From Brachybacterium sp. UMB0905 (GTDB lineage Bacteria; Actinomycetota; Actinomycetes; Actinomycetales; Dermabacteraceae), in assembly GCF_002871795.1 (NCBI RefSeq), contig NZ_PNHL01000019.1, forward strand, positions 1-36,698: a DNA stretch of 36,698 bases. Reading direction: 5' to 3'. Positions 6,891 through 13,904 of this stretch are shown here, one piece after another (within the stretch, counting starts at the first letter, position 1; each line of letters starts with the position of its first letter). The notes under the pieces are model-generated. The model was not told the DNA's origin. It saw only the letters and a list, made by a program, of their open reading frames with translations, and ran no database searches. The translations under genes were made by a program, and so were the position numbers.

Positions 6891-8598
6891 AGGTCCAGGA
6901 CGGCAGCCACATGCGGTACTGCCACTGGTGGACATCCAGCACCTGCCCGGTCCACACCGGCCAGAAGAACGCCGAGACGAGAACGATCAGCGTCAGCAGC
7001 GCGCCGACGAACAGCCCACCGGCGAACCGCTGATCCCGTGAGGCGGAGGGGCCGCCCATGATGAGTCCCAGCGCGTAGGCGAGGGCGAGCACCACCCACG
7101 GGGTGAAGGCGATCGTGTAGAACGTGAATACGGTGCGATCCAGGTACAGCAGCCACGGCAGGTATCCGCCCGCGATCCCCGCCCAGATCGCCCATGCGCG
7201 CCCGTCGCGATACAGGATCCCGAACAGCAGCGCGACCCCCAGGGCGACGGTGCCCAGCCACCAGATCAGCGGATTGCCCACATCCAGAATGTGCGCCCCG
7301 CAGCGGGCGACCTCGCAGCCATGCTCTCCGTAGTCATAGGAGCGGTAGTAGAAGTTCGTGGGCCGCAGCTGCAGCAGCCAGCCCAGGGGAGTGGCCTGGT
7401 AGGGGTGCTCCGAGTCCAGTCCGCGATGGAATTCATAGGCCTGCACGTGATACAGCCATAGCGAATGCAGCGCATCCACCGCCCCGTGGCCGGTGGCGAC
7501 CCCCTTCGACTCCGCGAGGTGGCGGTTGTAGCCGATCGTCGAGGCGAACCAGCCGGACCAGGAAGCGAGGTAGGTCAGCAGCGCCGTGCCCACCATCGCG
7601 AAAAATGCCGGGAGGGCATCGCGCACGAAACCTGACAGCAGCCAGGACCGCTGGCCAACAGCGCGGCGGGCCCACCAGTCCCACAGCACCGTCATGATCC
7701 CGAACACCGCCAGGAAATAGATGCCCGACCACTTCACGGCGCAGGCCATGCCCAGCAGCGCTCCGGCCATGATCCGCCAGGGCCGCAGTCCTCCCGACGT
7801 GCCCAGGGCCGACGGGGACGCGGCGGCCAGATGCACCCGCGTGGCCGCCAGCGCCAGACGCTCCCGAAACGCATCACGGTCCCGCAGCAGCGCCCCGAAC
7901 GCGGCCAGAGCGAAGACCATCACGAAGTTGTCCAGCAGACCCGTGCGGGCATGGACGATCGCCTGCCCCTCCACGGCCATCAGCAGCCCGGCGATCAGAC
8001 CGACGGTGTGCGAACGCAGCAGACGTCGGCCGATCAGCGTCACCAGCAGCACCGCCGCGGCGCCGGCCAGGGCGGTGGAGATCCGCCAACCCCACGGACT
8101 GTCTGCGCCCAGCAGCAGCATCCCCGCGCCGATCAGCCATTTCCCCAGCGGCGGATGCACCACATAGGAGCCCGTCGGCTCATAGGAGTCCACGTCTCCG
8201 GCCTCGAAAGCAGGATCGGGCTCCTCAGGCCAGTCCATCTCCACACCGGTCTGCGTGAGGGTATAGCCGTCCTTGACGTAATAGGTCTCATCGAAGATCA
8301 GCTCGCCAATGCCGCCGAGCCCCCACAGTCGCAGCACAAGCGCGAGGCCCAGCAGAGCCATCGCCCCCGCCCAGAACCCGCGGGAGGGCCCGGGCAGGTC
8401 ATCGATCCGCAGGCGCCGACGGTAGAACGCGAGGATGCCCGCACGCTCGGGGGAGCCGAGATCCGCGCGCACACTGCCGCGCCGCGAGCTGGGCTGGGCA
8501 TCCTGGCGCGCATCCTCGGACGCGTCCGGGTGAGCACCGGCGGCGCGATCACGGTCTGTGACCTGCGCGCTGCTCGTCTGCCCCTCCTGCTCCTGCAC
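6889..8598 (-). CDS. pmt: dolichyl/polyprenyl-phosphate-mannose protein mannosyltransferase (GT39)
   Basis: This 569-aa integral membrane enzyme transfers mannose from polyprenyl-phosphate-mannose to Ser/Thr of exported proteins. After a charged cytoplasmic N-terminus of about 70 residues, the first membrane helix (about 75-92) leads into the GT39 acidic motif Asp103-Glu104 in IFDETYYVKDG on the outer face. About ten further hydrophobic segments follow, with the conserved HPPLGKWLIG block and the C-terminal four-helix domain ending in VLDVHQWQYRMWLPSW. The GTG start is fixed by TAGCAT six bases upstream on the same strand. The gene is divergent from rsmI, an arrangement common in actinobacteria. 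It acts with the Sec pathway on secreted and lipoproteins. Confidence 0.94.
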   Translation of the reverse strand: MQEQEGQTSSAQVTDRDRAAGAHPDASEDARQDAQPSSRRGSVRADLGSPERAGILAFYRRRLRIDDLPGPSRGFWAGAMALLGLALVLRLWGLGGIGELIFDETYYVKDGYTLTQTGVEMDWPEEPDPAFEAGDVDSYEPTGSYVVHPPLGKWLIGAGMLLLGADSPWGWRISTALAGAAAVLLVTLIGRRLLRSHTVGLIAGLLMAVEGQAIVHARTGLLDNFVMVFALAAFGALLRDRDAFRERLALAATRVHLAAASPSALGTSGGLRPWRIMAGALLGMACAVKWSGIYFLAVFGIMTVLWDWWARRAVGQRSWLLSGFVRDALPAFFAMVGTALLTYLASWSGWFASTIGYNRHLAESKGVATGHGAVDALHSLWLYHVQAYEFHRGLDSEHPYQATPLGWLLQLRPTNFYYRSYDYGEHGCEVARCGAHILDVGNPLIWWLGTVALGVALLFGILYRDGRAWAIWAGIAGGYLPWLLYLDRTVFTFYTIAFTPWVVLALAYALGLIMGGPSASRDQRFAGGLFVGALLTLIVLVSAFFWPVWTGQVLDVHQWQYRMWLPSWT

Positions 8599-8604
8599 GC
8601 GGCA

Positions 8605-8610
8605 ATGCTA
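8605..8610 (-). promoter_or_regulatory. -10 hexamer TAGCAT, leaderless start for pmt
   Basis: Minus-strand TAGCAT, six bases (TGCCGC), then GTG at 8598. The hexamer is identical to the one used by divergent rsmI. Confidence 0.55.
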
Positions 8611-8677
8611 GGTCATCGTCCCCCTCGCGCACCCGCTCCGCAGAGCGAGTCGGCGCATGGGCAGGGTGGTGGGCGTC

Positions 8678-8709
8678 AGGGCGCGGGGAGACCAGGGCGC
8701 GGGGAGATC
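8678..8709. repeat. 16-bp tandem duplication in the pmt-rsmI intergenic region
   Basis: Two direct copies of AGGGCGCGGGGAGA(C/T)C, 8678-8693 and 8694-8709, 15 of 16 identical. They end 16 bp before the rsmI -10 hexamer, so they cover its -35 region. Confidence 0.8.
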
Positions 8710-8725
8710 AGGGATGGGGCGTCGT

Positions 8726-8731
8726 TAGCAT
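8726..8731 (+). promoter_or_regulatory. -10 hexamer TAGCAT, leaderless start for rsmI
   Basis: TAGCAT, six bases (GGGCAG), then ATG at 8738. No SD can fit before the ATG of such a transcript. Confidence 0.55.
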
Positions 8732-8737
8732 GGGCAG

Positions 8738-9592
8738 ATGCTGCAGCCCGGAGTCCTCACCCTCGCCGCCACCCCCATCGGCAACCCGTTGGACGCCTCC
8801 GTGCGGCTGCAGCGCGCCCTCGCCGCGGCGGATCTGATCGCCGCGGAGGACACCCGGCGCCTGGCCCGCCTCGCACGCGACCTCGAGGTCGAGCTGCGGG
8901 CGAAGATCATCTCCTACCACGAGCACAACGAGGCAGAGCGCACCGAGCTGCTGCTCGCCGCGCTGCGCGAGGGCCGACGGGTGCTCGTGGTCACCGATGC
9001 CGGGATGCCCGTGGTCTCCGATCCCGGATTTCAGGCCGTGCGCGCTGCGGTCGAGGCGGGGCTGCCGATCACGGTGATCCCCGGACCCTCAGCGGTGCTG
9101 ACGGCGCTGGCCGCCTCCGGGATCGCCCCGGACCGCTTCACCTTCGAAGGGTTCCCGCCGCGCCGCGAGGGACGCCTGCGCAGCCTGCTGGAGTCTCTCG
9201 CGCAGGAGCCGCGCACCATGGTGTTCTTCGAGTCCCCGCGCCGCACTGCCGCAACCCTCGCGGCGATGGCAGAGGTGCTGGGGGAGGAGCGGCCCGCCGC
9301 GGTGGCGCGCGAGCTGACCAAGACGCATGAAGAGGTGGTGCGCGGCAGCCTCGCCGAGCTCGCCGCCTGGGCAGACGAGCACGAGGTGCTCGGCGAGATC
9401 GTGCTCGTGATCAGCGGGGCGCAGCCCACGACAGCCCGACCCGAGGACCTCGTGGATGCGGTGCTGCAGCGCGCCGCCGCGGGAGAGCGTCTGAAGGACG
9501 CCGCGAAGGAGGTGGCACGCGGGCACGACGGCATCAGCGCCCGCGAGCTGTACGACCTCGCGCTTCGCCGCCGGGCTGCGGACGGGAGCTGA
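8738..9592 (+). CDS. rsmI: 16S rRNA (cytidine1402-2'-O)-methyltransferase
   Basis: RsmI methylates the 2'-hydroxyl of C1402 in the 30S decoding centre using SAM. The 284-aa protein is a normal-length member of the tetrapyrrole-methylase fold. Visible signatures are LAATPIGNPLD (residues 9-19), AAEDTRRLARL (35-45), DAGMPVVSDPG, and IPGPSAVLTALAASG, with FFESPRR further on. The C-terminal small domain has the family's KDAAKEVARGHDGISARELY helix. It is divergent from pmt and ends before a strong two-way hairpin. The start is supported by the -10 hexamer six bases upstream; no ribosome binding site is evident, matching a leaderless mRNA. Confidence 0.96.
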   Translation: MLQPGVLTLAATPIGNPLDASVRLQRALAAADLIAAEDTRRLARLARDLEVELRAKIISYHEHNEAERTELLLAALREGRRVLVVTDAGMPVVSDPGFQAVRAAVEAGLPITVIPGPSAVLTALAASGIAPDRFTFEGFPPRREGRLRSLLESLAQEPRTMVFFESPRRTAATLAAMAEVLGEERPAAVARELTKTHEEVVRGSLAELAAWADEHEVLGEIVLVISGAQPTTARPEDLVDAVLQRAAAGERLKDAAKEVARGHDGISARELYDLALRRRAADGS

Positions 9593-9655
9593 CGCGCGGG
9601 GCTGGGCCGCAGGACGCGCGGGGCGGGCCGCTGACGCGCCGCCTGCCGCAGACAG

Positions 9656-9693
9656 CACGACGCCCCCGGCACCACGGTGACGGGGGCGTCGTG
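9656..9693. terminator. two-way terminator between rsmI and the bL32 gene
   Basis: A perfect 13-bp stem (CACGACGCCCCCG at 9656-9668 against CGGGGGCGTCGTG at 9681-9693) with a 12-nt loop. It lies between two convergent genes and can serve both directions. Confidence 0.75.
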
Positions 9694-9718
9694 AGAAGCT
9701 GCGGCGGCAGCCGACGGA

Positions 9719-9889
9719 TCAGTCGTCGATCTGCAGCAGACCGCGCTGGTAGGCCTTGGCCAGACGGCGCGGGACATTCGCGGTGCGGCCGCGCTGGCTG
9801 ACCTGCACCAGATCGGTGGTGCTGGCCTTCCACTGGGAACGGCGGGAGCGCGTGCGCGCACGGGACATCTTGAACTTGGGCACTGCCAT
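9719..9889 (-). CDS. rpmF: ribosomal protein bL32, cysteine-free form
   Basis: A 56-aa large-subunit protein with the family start [20 protein letters not shown]. The two CxxC pairs that bind zinc in C+ paralogues are absent, so this is the zinc-independent (C-) form. The ATG is chosen because it begins the conserved MAVPK and has AAGGAG a few bases upstream on the same strand; a longer frame beyond it is not supported. Unlike in many bacteria it is not next to yceD/plsX. In several actinobacteria such C- paralogues are repressed by Zur; whether this one is cannot be seen directly, and no classical Zur box is evident, although an inverted-repeat cluster lies upstream. Confidence 0.95.
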   Translation of the reverse strand: MAVPKFKMSRARTRSRRSQWKASTTDLVQVSQRGRTANVPRRLAKAYQRGLLQIDD

Positions 9890-9950
9890 GGGACGCTCCT
9901 TGACGGTCCGGAGGATGAACGGGCGATGCGTCCCCGGCGAGCAGCGACCC

Positions 9951-9991
9951 GAATCCGGCCTGGGGAATCTCGAGAGATTCGGCGAATCCGG
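9951..9991. promoter_or_regulatory. inverted-repeat cluster upstream of the bL32 gene
   Basis: GAATCTC (9965-9971) and GAGATTC (9974-9980) form a perfect 7-bp inverted repeat with a 2-bp spacer. GAATCCGG occurs on both sides, so GAATC-type half-sites recur about every 10-14 bp. The cluster lies about 60-100 bp upstream of the rpmF start, within the rpmF-tatD divergent region. It could be an operator; the regulator is unknown. Confidence 0.35.
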
Positions 9992-10175
9992 GGCGCTCGG
10001 GGGCACGGGGGAGCGCAACGACGTCCTATCCTGCCACAATCACGCCCGGAGCGCTTCCCCCGCCGGGCGTGACGTCGCCCACCGGACGTGCCTGGGCGGG
10101 CCCTCGCGGGCGTCGGCCGGGTTCGGTCTGGACTCGGTTCGATCCGACGTGTTCGGGTGCGGACGCGAACGCTCC

Positions 10176-10181
10176 TACCAT
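10176..10181 (+). promoter_or_regulatory. -10 hexamer TACCAT, leaderless start for tatD
   Basis: TACCAT, six bases (GGTCGC), then ATG at 10188. This sets the start well inside a longer open frame. Confidence 0.55.
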
Positions 10182-10187
10182 GGTCGC

Positions 10188-11219
10188 ATGCCCACCCCCC
10201 AGCAGAACCCGAGCGGATCGACGCCCCGCCCAGCGCAAGCTTCGGCCCCGGCCTCGGCCCCGGCCCCAGCGCCAACCTCCGGCCCGGCGCCCGTGCGCGA
10301 CCGCGAGGACATCGACCCGCGCGGATCCCGGCGGGACCGTTCCTGGCCGCCCGCCCCCGAGCCGCTGCCCTCCCCGGTGATCGACAACCACTGCCACCTG
10401 GACTTCTCCGACGGCGACACGGCGCTGAGCATCGCCGACCACGTCCGCCTGGCCGCCGAAGCCGGCATCGACGCGCAGATCACCATCGGCTCCGATCTCG
10501 AGGCGGTGCGCTGGACCGCCGCGCTGCTCGCGAGCGAGGACTGCCCGCCGTCCCTGCGTGGCGGCGTCGCCGTCCACCCCAATGAAGCCGCACTGCACGC
10601 CCGCGGCCACGACCACCAGGGGCGGGAGATGGTGGACCTCGAGACAGCGATCGCCGAGGTGTCCGAGCTGGTGCGCGGACGCGGCATGGTCACCGTCGGC
10701 GAGACCGGCCTGGACTGGTTCCGCACCTCCCGCAAAGACGAGCAGGCCCGCGCCGCGCAGATCGACTCATTCCGCGCCCACATCGCGCTGGCCAAGGAAC
10801 TGGACCTGCCGATGCAGATCCACGACCGGGACGCCCACCAGGACGTGCTCGAGGTGCTGCTGGCCGACGGCGCCCCCGAGCGCACCGTCTTCCACTGCTT
10901 CTCCGGGGACGCCGAGTTCGCCCGCACGTGCGTGGAACACGGCTGGTACCTCTCTTTTGCCGGCACCGTGACGTTCAAGAACTCCGTGCCGCTGCGCGAG
11001 GCGCTCGCCGCCGTCGGCCTGGGCCCGGTGATGGTGGAGACCGACGCGCCGTTCCTCACCCCGGTCCCGTACCGCGGCCGCCCCAACTCCTCGTACCTCA
11101 TCCCGCACACGATGGCGACGATCGCCGAGGTCACTGGGACGGACCTGGAGCAGGCCTGCCGCGCGGTGCGGGCGACCACGCTGGACGTCTACGACCTGCG
11201 CGTGGCGAGCGCCGCATGA
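10188..11219 (+). CDS. tatD: TatD-family metal-dependent hydrolase/DNase
   Basis: A 343-aa amidohydrolase-fold enzyme, probably a 3'-5' nuclease that acts in DNA repair or turnover. Metal-binding motifs are visible in order: His68 and His70 in VIDNHCHLDF, Glu in VTVGETGLDW, His in MQIHDRD, His in VFHCFSG, and Asp in METDAPFLTP. The first 60 or so residues are an unusual Pro/Ala-rich extension (ASAPASAPAPAP) ahead of the normal TatD start; it is probably disordered. The ATG is supported by the -10 hexamer. The stop overlaps rsmA as ATGA. In many actinobacteria a resuscitation-promoting factor gene (rpfB) sits between tatD and rsmA; here it is absent. Confidence 0.93.
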   Translation: MPTPQQNPSGSTPRPAQASAPASAPAPAPTSGPAPVRDREDIDPRGSRRDRSWPPAPEPLPSPVIDNHCHLDFSDGDTALSIADHVRLAAEAGIDAQITIGSDLEAVRWTAALLASEDCPPSLRGGVAVHPNEAALHARGHDHQGREMVDLETAIAEVSELVRGRGMVTVGETGLDWFRTSRKDEQARAAQIDSFRAHIALAKELDLPMQIHDRDAHQDVLEVLLADGAPERTVFHCFSGDAEFARTCVEHGWYLSFAGTVTFKNSVPLREALAAVGLGPVMVETDAPFLTPVPYRGRPNSSYLIPHTMATIAEVTGTDLEQACRAVRATTLDVYDLRVASAA

Positions 11220-12124
11220 ACGGCTCTGCGGAGCGGCCCGCCACGCTGCTGAGCGCCCGCGACATCCGCGAGCTCGCTGACGCCGCGGGGATCCGCCCCT
11301 CCAAACAGCGCGGCCAGAACTTCGTCATGGACCCCAACACGGTGCGCACCATCGTCGAGCGCGCCCAGGTGCAGCCGGGCCAGGCCGTGCTCGAAGTGGG
11401 CCCGGGGCTGGGCTCACTCACCCTCGGGCTGCTGGAGGCCGGAGCGGACGTCGCGGCGATCGAATTGGACCGCGGGCTCGCCCAGCTGCTGCCGGCCACG
11501 CTGGAAGCGCGCGGCATCCCCGCAGGCCGCTTCCGCCTGGTCCACACCGATGCCCTGCAGGTCACCGAGCTGCCCGTCCTGCCGCACTCCGGGGAACCGA
11601 CGGCGCTGGTGGCGAACCTGCCCTACAACGTCGCCACCCCGATCCTGCTCACCATGCTCGAGCGCTTCGAGTCGCTCACGAGCGCCCTGGTCATGGTGCA
11701 GTCCGAAGTAGTGGACCGCCTCACCGCCCAGCCCGGCAGCAAGGTGTACGGCGCCCCGAGCGTGAAGGCCGCCTGGTACGGCACCGCCGTCCACGCCGGC
11801 CGGATCTCCCGGCAGATCTTCTGGCCCGTCCCCAACGTCGACTCCGCCCTCGTCCACCTGCAGCGCCATGAGCAGCCGCGCGGGTCCGATGCGGAGCGTG
11901 AGCAGGTCTTCGCCGTCGTGGACGCCGCCTTCGCGCAGCGCCGCAAGACGCTGCGGGCGGCGCTCGCCACGTGGGCCGGCAGTGCGGCGCGCGCCGAGGA
12001 GCTGCTGCGCGCGGCAGGTATCGACCCCGGGCAACGTGGCGAGCGGCTCGGCATCGAGGAATTCAGTGCGATCGCGCAGGCGGCAGGGGCGCACACGCAG
12101 CAGCGCACGGAGGAGAGCCGATGA
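11216..12124 (+). CDS. rsmA: 16S rRNA (adenine1518-N6/adenine1519-N6)-dimethyltransferase
   Basis: RsmA (KsgA) dimethylates A1518 and A1519 near the 3' end of 16S rRNA during 30S maturation. The 302-aa protein shows GQNF (33-36), the SAM motif LEVGPGLGSLT (59-69), the acidic AAIELDR motif, and the catalytic NLPY at 134-137. The C-terminal domain has FWPVPNVDSALV and FAQRRKTLRAAL, which contact RNA. It is translationally coupled at both ends: its ATG overlaps the tatD stop, and its stop overlaps the ispE start. The KsgA family is involved in kasugamycin sensitivity; nothing here suggests loss of function. Confidence 0.97.
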   Translation: MNGSAERPATLLSARDIRELADAAGIRPSKQRGQNFVMDPNTVRTIVERAQVQPGQAVLEVGPGLGSLTLGLLEAGADVAAIELDRGLAQLLPATLEARGIPAGRFRLVHTDALQVTELPVLPHSGEPTALVANLPYNVATPILLTMLERFESLTSALVMVQSEVVDRLTAQPGSKVYGAPSVKAAWYGTAVHAGRISRQIFWPVPNVDSALVHLQRHEQPRGSDAEREQVFAVVDAAFAQRRKTLRAALATWAGSAARAEELLRAAGIDPGQRGERLGIEEFSAIAQAAGAHTQQRTEESR

Positions 12125-13041
12125 GCCTGTCGCGTGTGGTGGTGCGAGCCCCCGGCAAGATCAACCTCTCCCTGGCCGTCGGGGCGGTCGATGAGCGCGG
12201 CTACCACGCGCTGTCCACCGTGTTCCAGGCCGTCGACCTGTACGAGACCGTCACGGCCGAGCGCGCCGAACAGATCAGCTTCACGGTCGACTCCGAGGTG
12301 CCCGGCGCGATCCCGCACGACGGCACGAACCTCGTACTGCAGGCCGCCGAGCTGCTGCGCCGCGAGAGCGGATGCACCGCAGGGGCTGCACTGCACGTGC
12401 ACAAGCAGGTGCCGATCGCCGGCGGGATGGGCGGAGGATCGGCCGACGCCGCCGCGACCCTCGTGGCGCTGGACCGGCTGTGGGGCCTCGAGCTCGGCGC
12501 CGAACGACTGCGCGAGCTCGGAGCACAGCTCGGCGCTGACGTGCCCTTCGCGATGCTGGGCCACACCGCCCTGGGGCGCGGCACCGGCGCGGACCTCACC
12601 ACCGTCCTGACCCACGGGGAATGGACCTGGCTGCTCGCGATCCCCGGCGGCGGGCTCTCCACCCCCGAGGTGTACCGGCGCTTCGATGAGATCGCCGCGG
12701 CAGTGGGGAAGGCGCTCCCGGCAGAACCGGCGGTCGATGAACGCCAGCTCGAAGCCCTAGCCCGCGGCGATGCGCAGCTGCTGGGAGACACCCTGCACAA
12801 CGACCTGCAGGCCGCAGCCTTCGCGCTCGACCCTGGCCTGGAGGCCGTGGTGGAGGAGGCCGAACGGCAGGGCGCGCTCGGCGCGATCGTCAGCGGCTCC
12901 GGCCCGACGATCGCCGCGCTCGTCGAGGACGACGCCCACGCCCGGATGCTCGCCGACGCTCTCGCCGCCCGAGAGGTCGTGCAGAACTGCCTGGTCGTGC
13001 GCGGATCCGCACCGGGAGCGAGCGTGCTCGAGGAGAAGTAG
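12121..13041 (+). CDS. ispE: 4-diphosphocytidyl-2-C-methyl-D-erythritol kinase
   Basis: IspE phosphorylates CDP-methylerythritol in the MEP pathway to isoprenoids, feeding polyprenyl carriers and menaquinone. The 306-aa GHMP kinase has APGKINLSL with Lys13, the glycine-rich ATP loop PIAGGMGGGSADAAATL (98-114), the catalytic Asp140 in LGADVPFAM, and the C-terminal SGSGPTIAAL motif. The ATG overlaps the rsmA stop as ATGA, giving the conserved tatD-rsmA-ispE operon. A weak hairpin (CTCGA/TCGAG followed by TTT, 13044-13064) after the stop may end the transcript. In many relatives an ABC-F gene follows on the same strand; here a gene remnant intervenes and the ABC-F gene is inverted. Confidence 0.97.
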   Translation: MSLSRVVVRAPGKINLSLAVGAVDERGYHALSTVFQAVDLYETVTAERAEQISFTVDSEVPGAIPHDGTNLVLQAAELLRRESGCTAGAALHVHKQVPIAGGMGGGSADAAATLVALDRLWGLELGAERLRELGAQLGADVPFAMLGHTALGRGTGADLTTVLTHGEWTWLLAIPGGGLSTPEVYRRFDEIAAAVGKALPAEPAVDERQLEALARGDAQLLGDTLHNDLQAAAFALDPGLEAVVEEAERQGALGAIVSGSGPTIAALVEDDAHARMLADALAAREVVQNCLVVRGSAPGASVLEEK

Positions 13042-13043
13042 CG

Positions 13044-13064
13044 CTCGAACGTGTGATCGAGTTT
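13044..13064 (+). terminator. weak candidate terminator after ispE
   Basis: A 5-bp stem CTCGA/TCGAG with an 8-nt loop, followed by TTT. Short and of uncertain strength, but correctly placed three bases after the ispE stop. Confidence 0.3.
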
Positions 13065-13087
13065 CGCTCGCAAGATGGGCAGAACGC

Positions 13088-13116
13088 TTGCCTGAGTCGA
13101 ACGGCTGTGCGATTAT
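13088..13116 (+). promoter_or_regulatory. promoter TTGCCT-17-GATTAT of the DUF222-type remnant
   Basis: -35 TTGCCT (13088-13093), 17-bp spacer, -10 GATTAT (13111-13116), then six bases and ATG at 13123. The six bases plus ATG (GGTCGCATG) are identical to the tatD start region. Confidence 0.5.
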
Positions 13117-13122
13117 GGTCGC

Positions 13123-13880
13123 ATGCTCATCATGGCCGATGGAGACTCGCTGCGGATCGACGAGATGGACCTCGTCATCCCGCCAACGTGGTGAGTCCGC
13201 TCGCCAGGCGCGCCTCATCGCGCGAGCAGAGGCATCCCATGCGCTGCACCAACCGACCTCCGCGGCCGGCCGCAGCCTGGCCACCTCGCGCCGCCTGGTC
13301 CGTTCCATGCCCCGGATGCTCGGGGCGCTCGCCGATGGCCGCCTCACCGCCCCAGCAGTCCACGGTGTGGGACGGACGATGGGCCCCGCGGATCCGCAAA
13401 GGCCTCTCCGTCGCCACGGAGAGTGCCCGCTCCCACGGTGATCGACGCGGTCACGGCCAGATCATGGCGGACCTGTTCACCCAGGCCCTGCTCGGCGGTG
13501 AGGCGCTGGATCCCAGCACCGTGGACCTCGGGGTGGTCATCACCGATCGCTTCCCTGCTCGCTCCCGCCCACGCCGATGCCGCACTCATCGAAGGGCTCG
13601 GCGCCGTGCCGTACGAGCACATCCGGGACGCCATGTATGAGGCTGTCTGTGCCAGCCCGGATGCAGACAGTGCCCTGCGGCTGCGACGGCTGTACACGGA
13701 CCCCGAGGACGGTCAGCTCGTGGCGATGGACTCCCGCGCCCGCGCCGACCGCAGCAGCCGCGCCCCCCGCAACAAGCGCGCCACCCGCAGCGCCGCCACC
13801 GCTGGACCCACTGCCGGACTTCCACCAGCTGCCCACAGTGCACGATGCCTTGCTGCGGCTGCACCGTGCCATCCTCGGTG
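13123..13880 (+). pseudogene. frameshifted remnant of a DUF222/13E12-repeat family protein
   Basis: Pieces of one protein are scattered over different frames. From 13123 comes MLIMADGDSLRIDEMDLVIPPTW, stopped at 13194. A second frame then gives RQARLIARAEASHALHQ and RRLVRSMPRMLGALADGRLT (to about 13385), like the helical DUF222 core. A third frame gives IMADLFTQALLGGEALDPS and VVITDRF (about 13400-13555). The first frame resumes with ALIEGLGAVPYEHI and LRRLYTDPEDGQLVAMDSR (to about 13760), the hallmark of 13E12/HNH proteins. At least three frame changes are needed. The C-terminal HNH nuclease motif is not recognisable, so it is also truncated. Such multicopy genes are common in Micrococcales and are often linked to mobility. 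Family assignment is from motif memory; decay is directly visible. Confidence 0.8.
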
Positions 13881-13904
13881 ACGGTCTGCCCGGGGCAGGT
13901 GACC

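Noticed and set aside
10066..10081. Near-palindrome GGGCGTGACGTCGCCC upstream of tatD
   Set aside because: The centre is asymmetric and the flanks are low-complexity GC; not convincing as an operator.
10130..10172. GTTCG and CGAAC half-sites upstream of tatD, considered as a LexA (SOS) box
   Set aside because: The half-sites do not have the GAAC-N4-GTTC spacing and order required.
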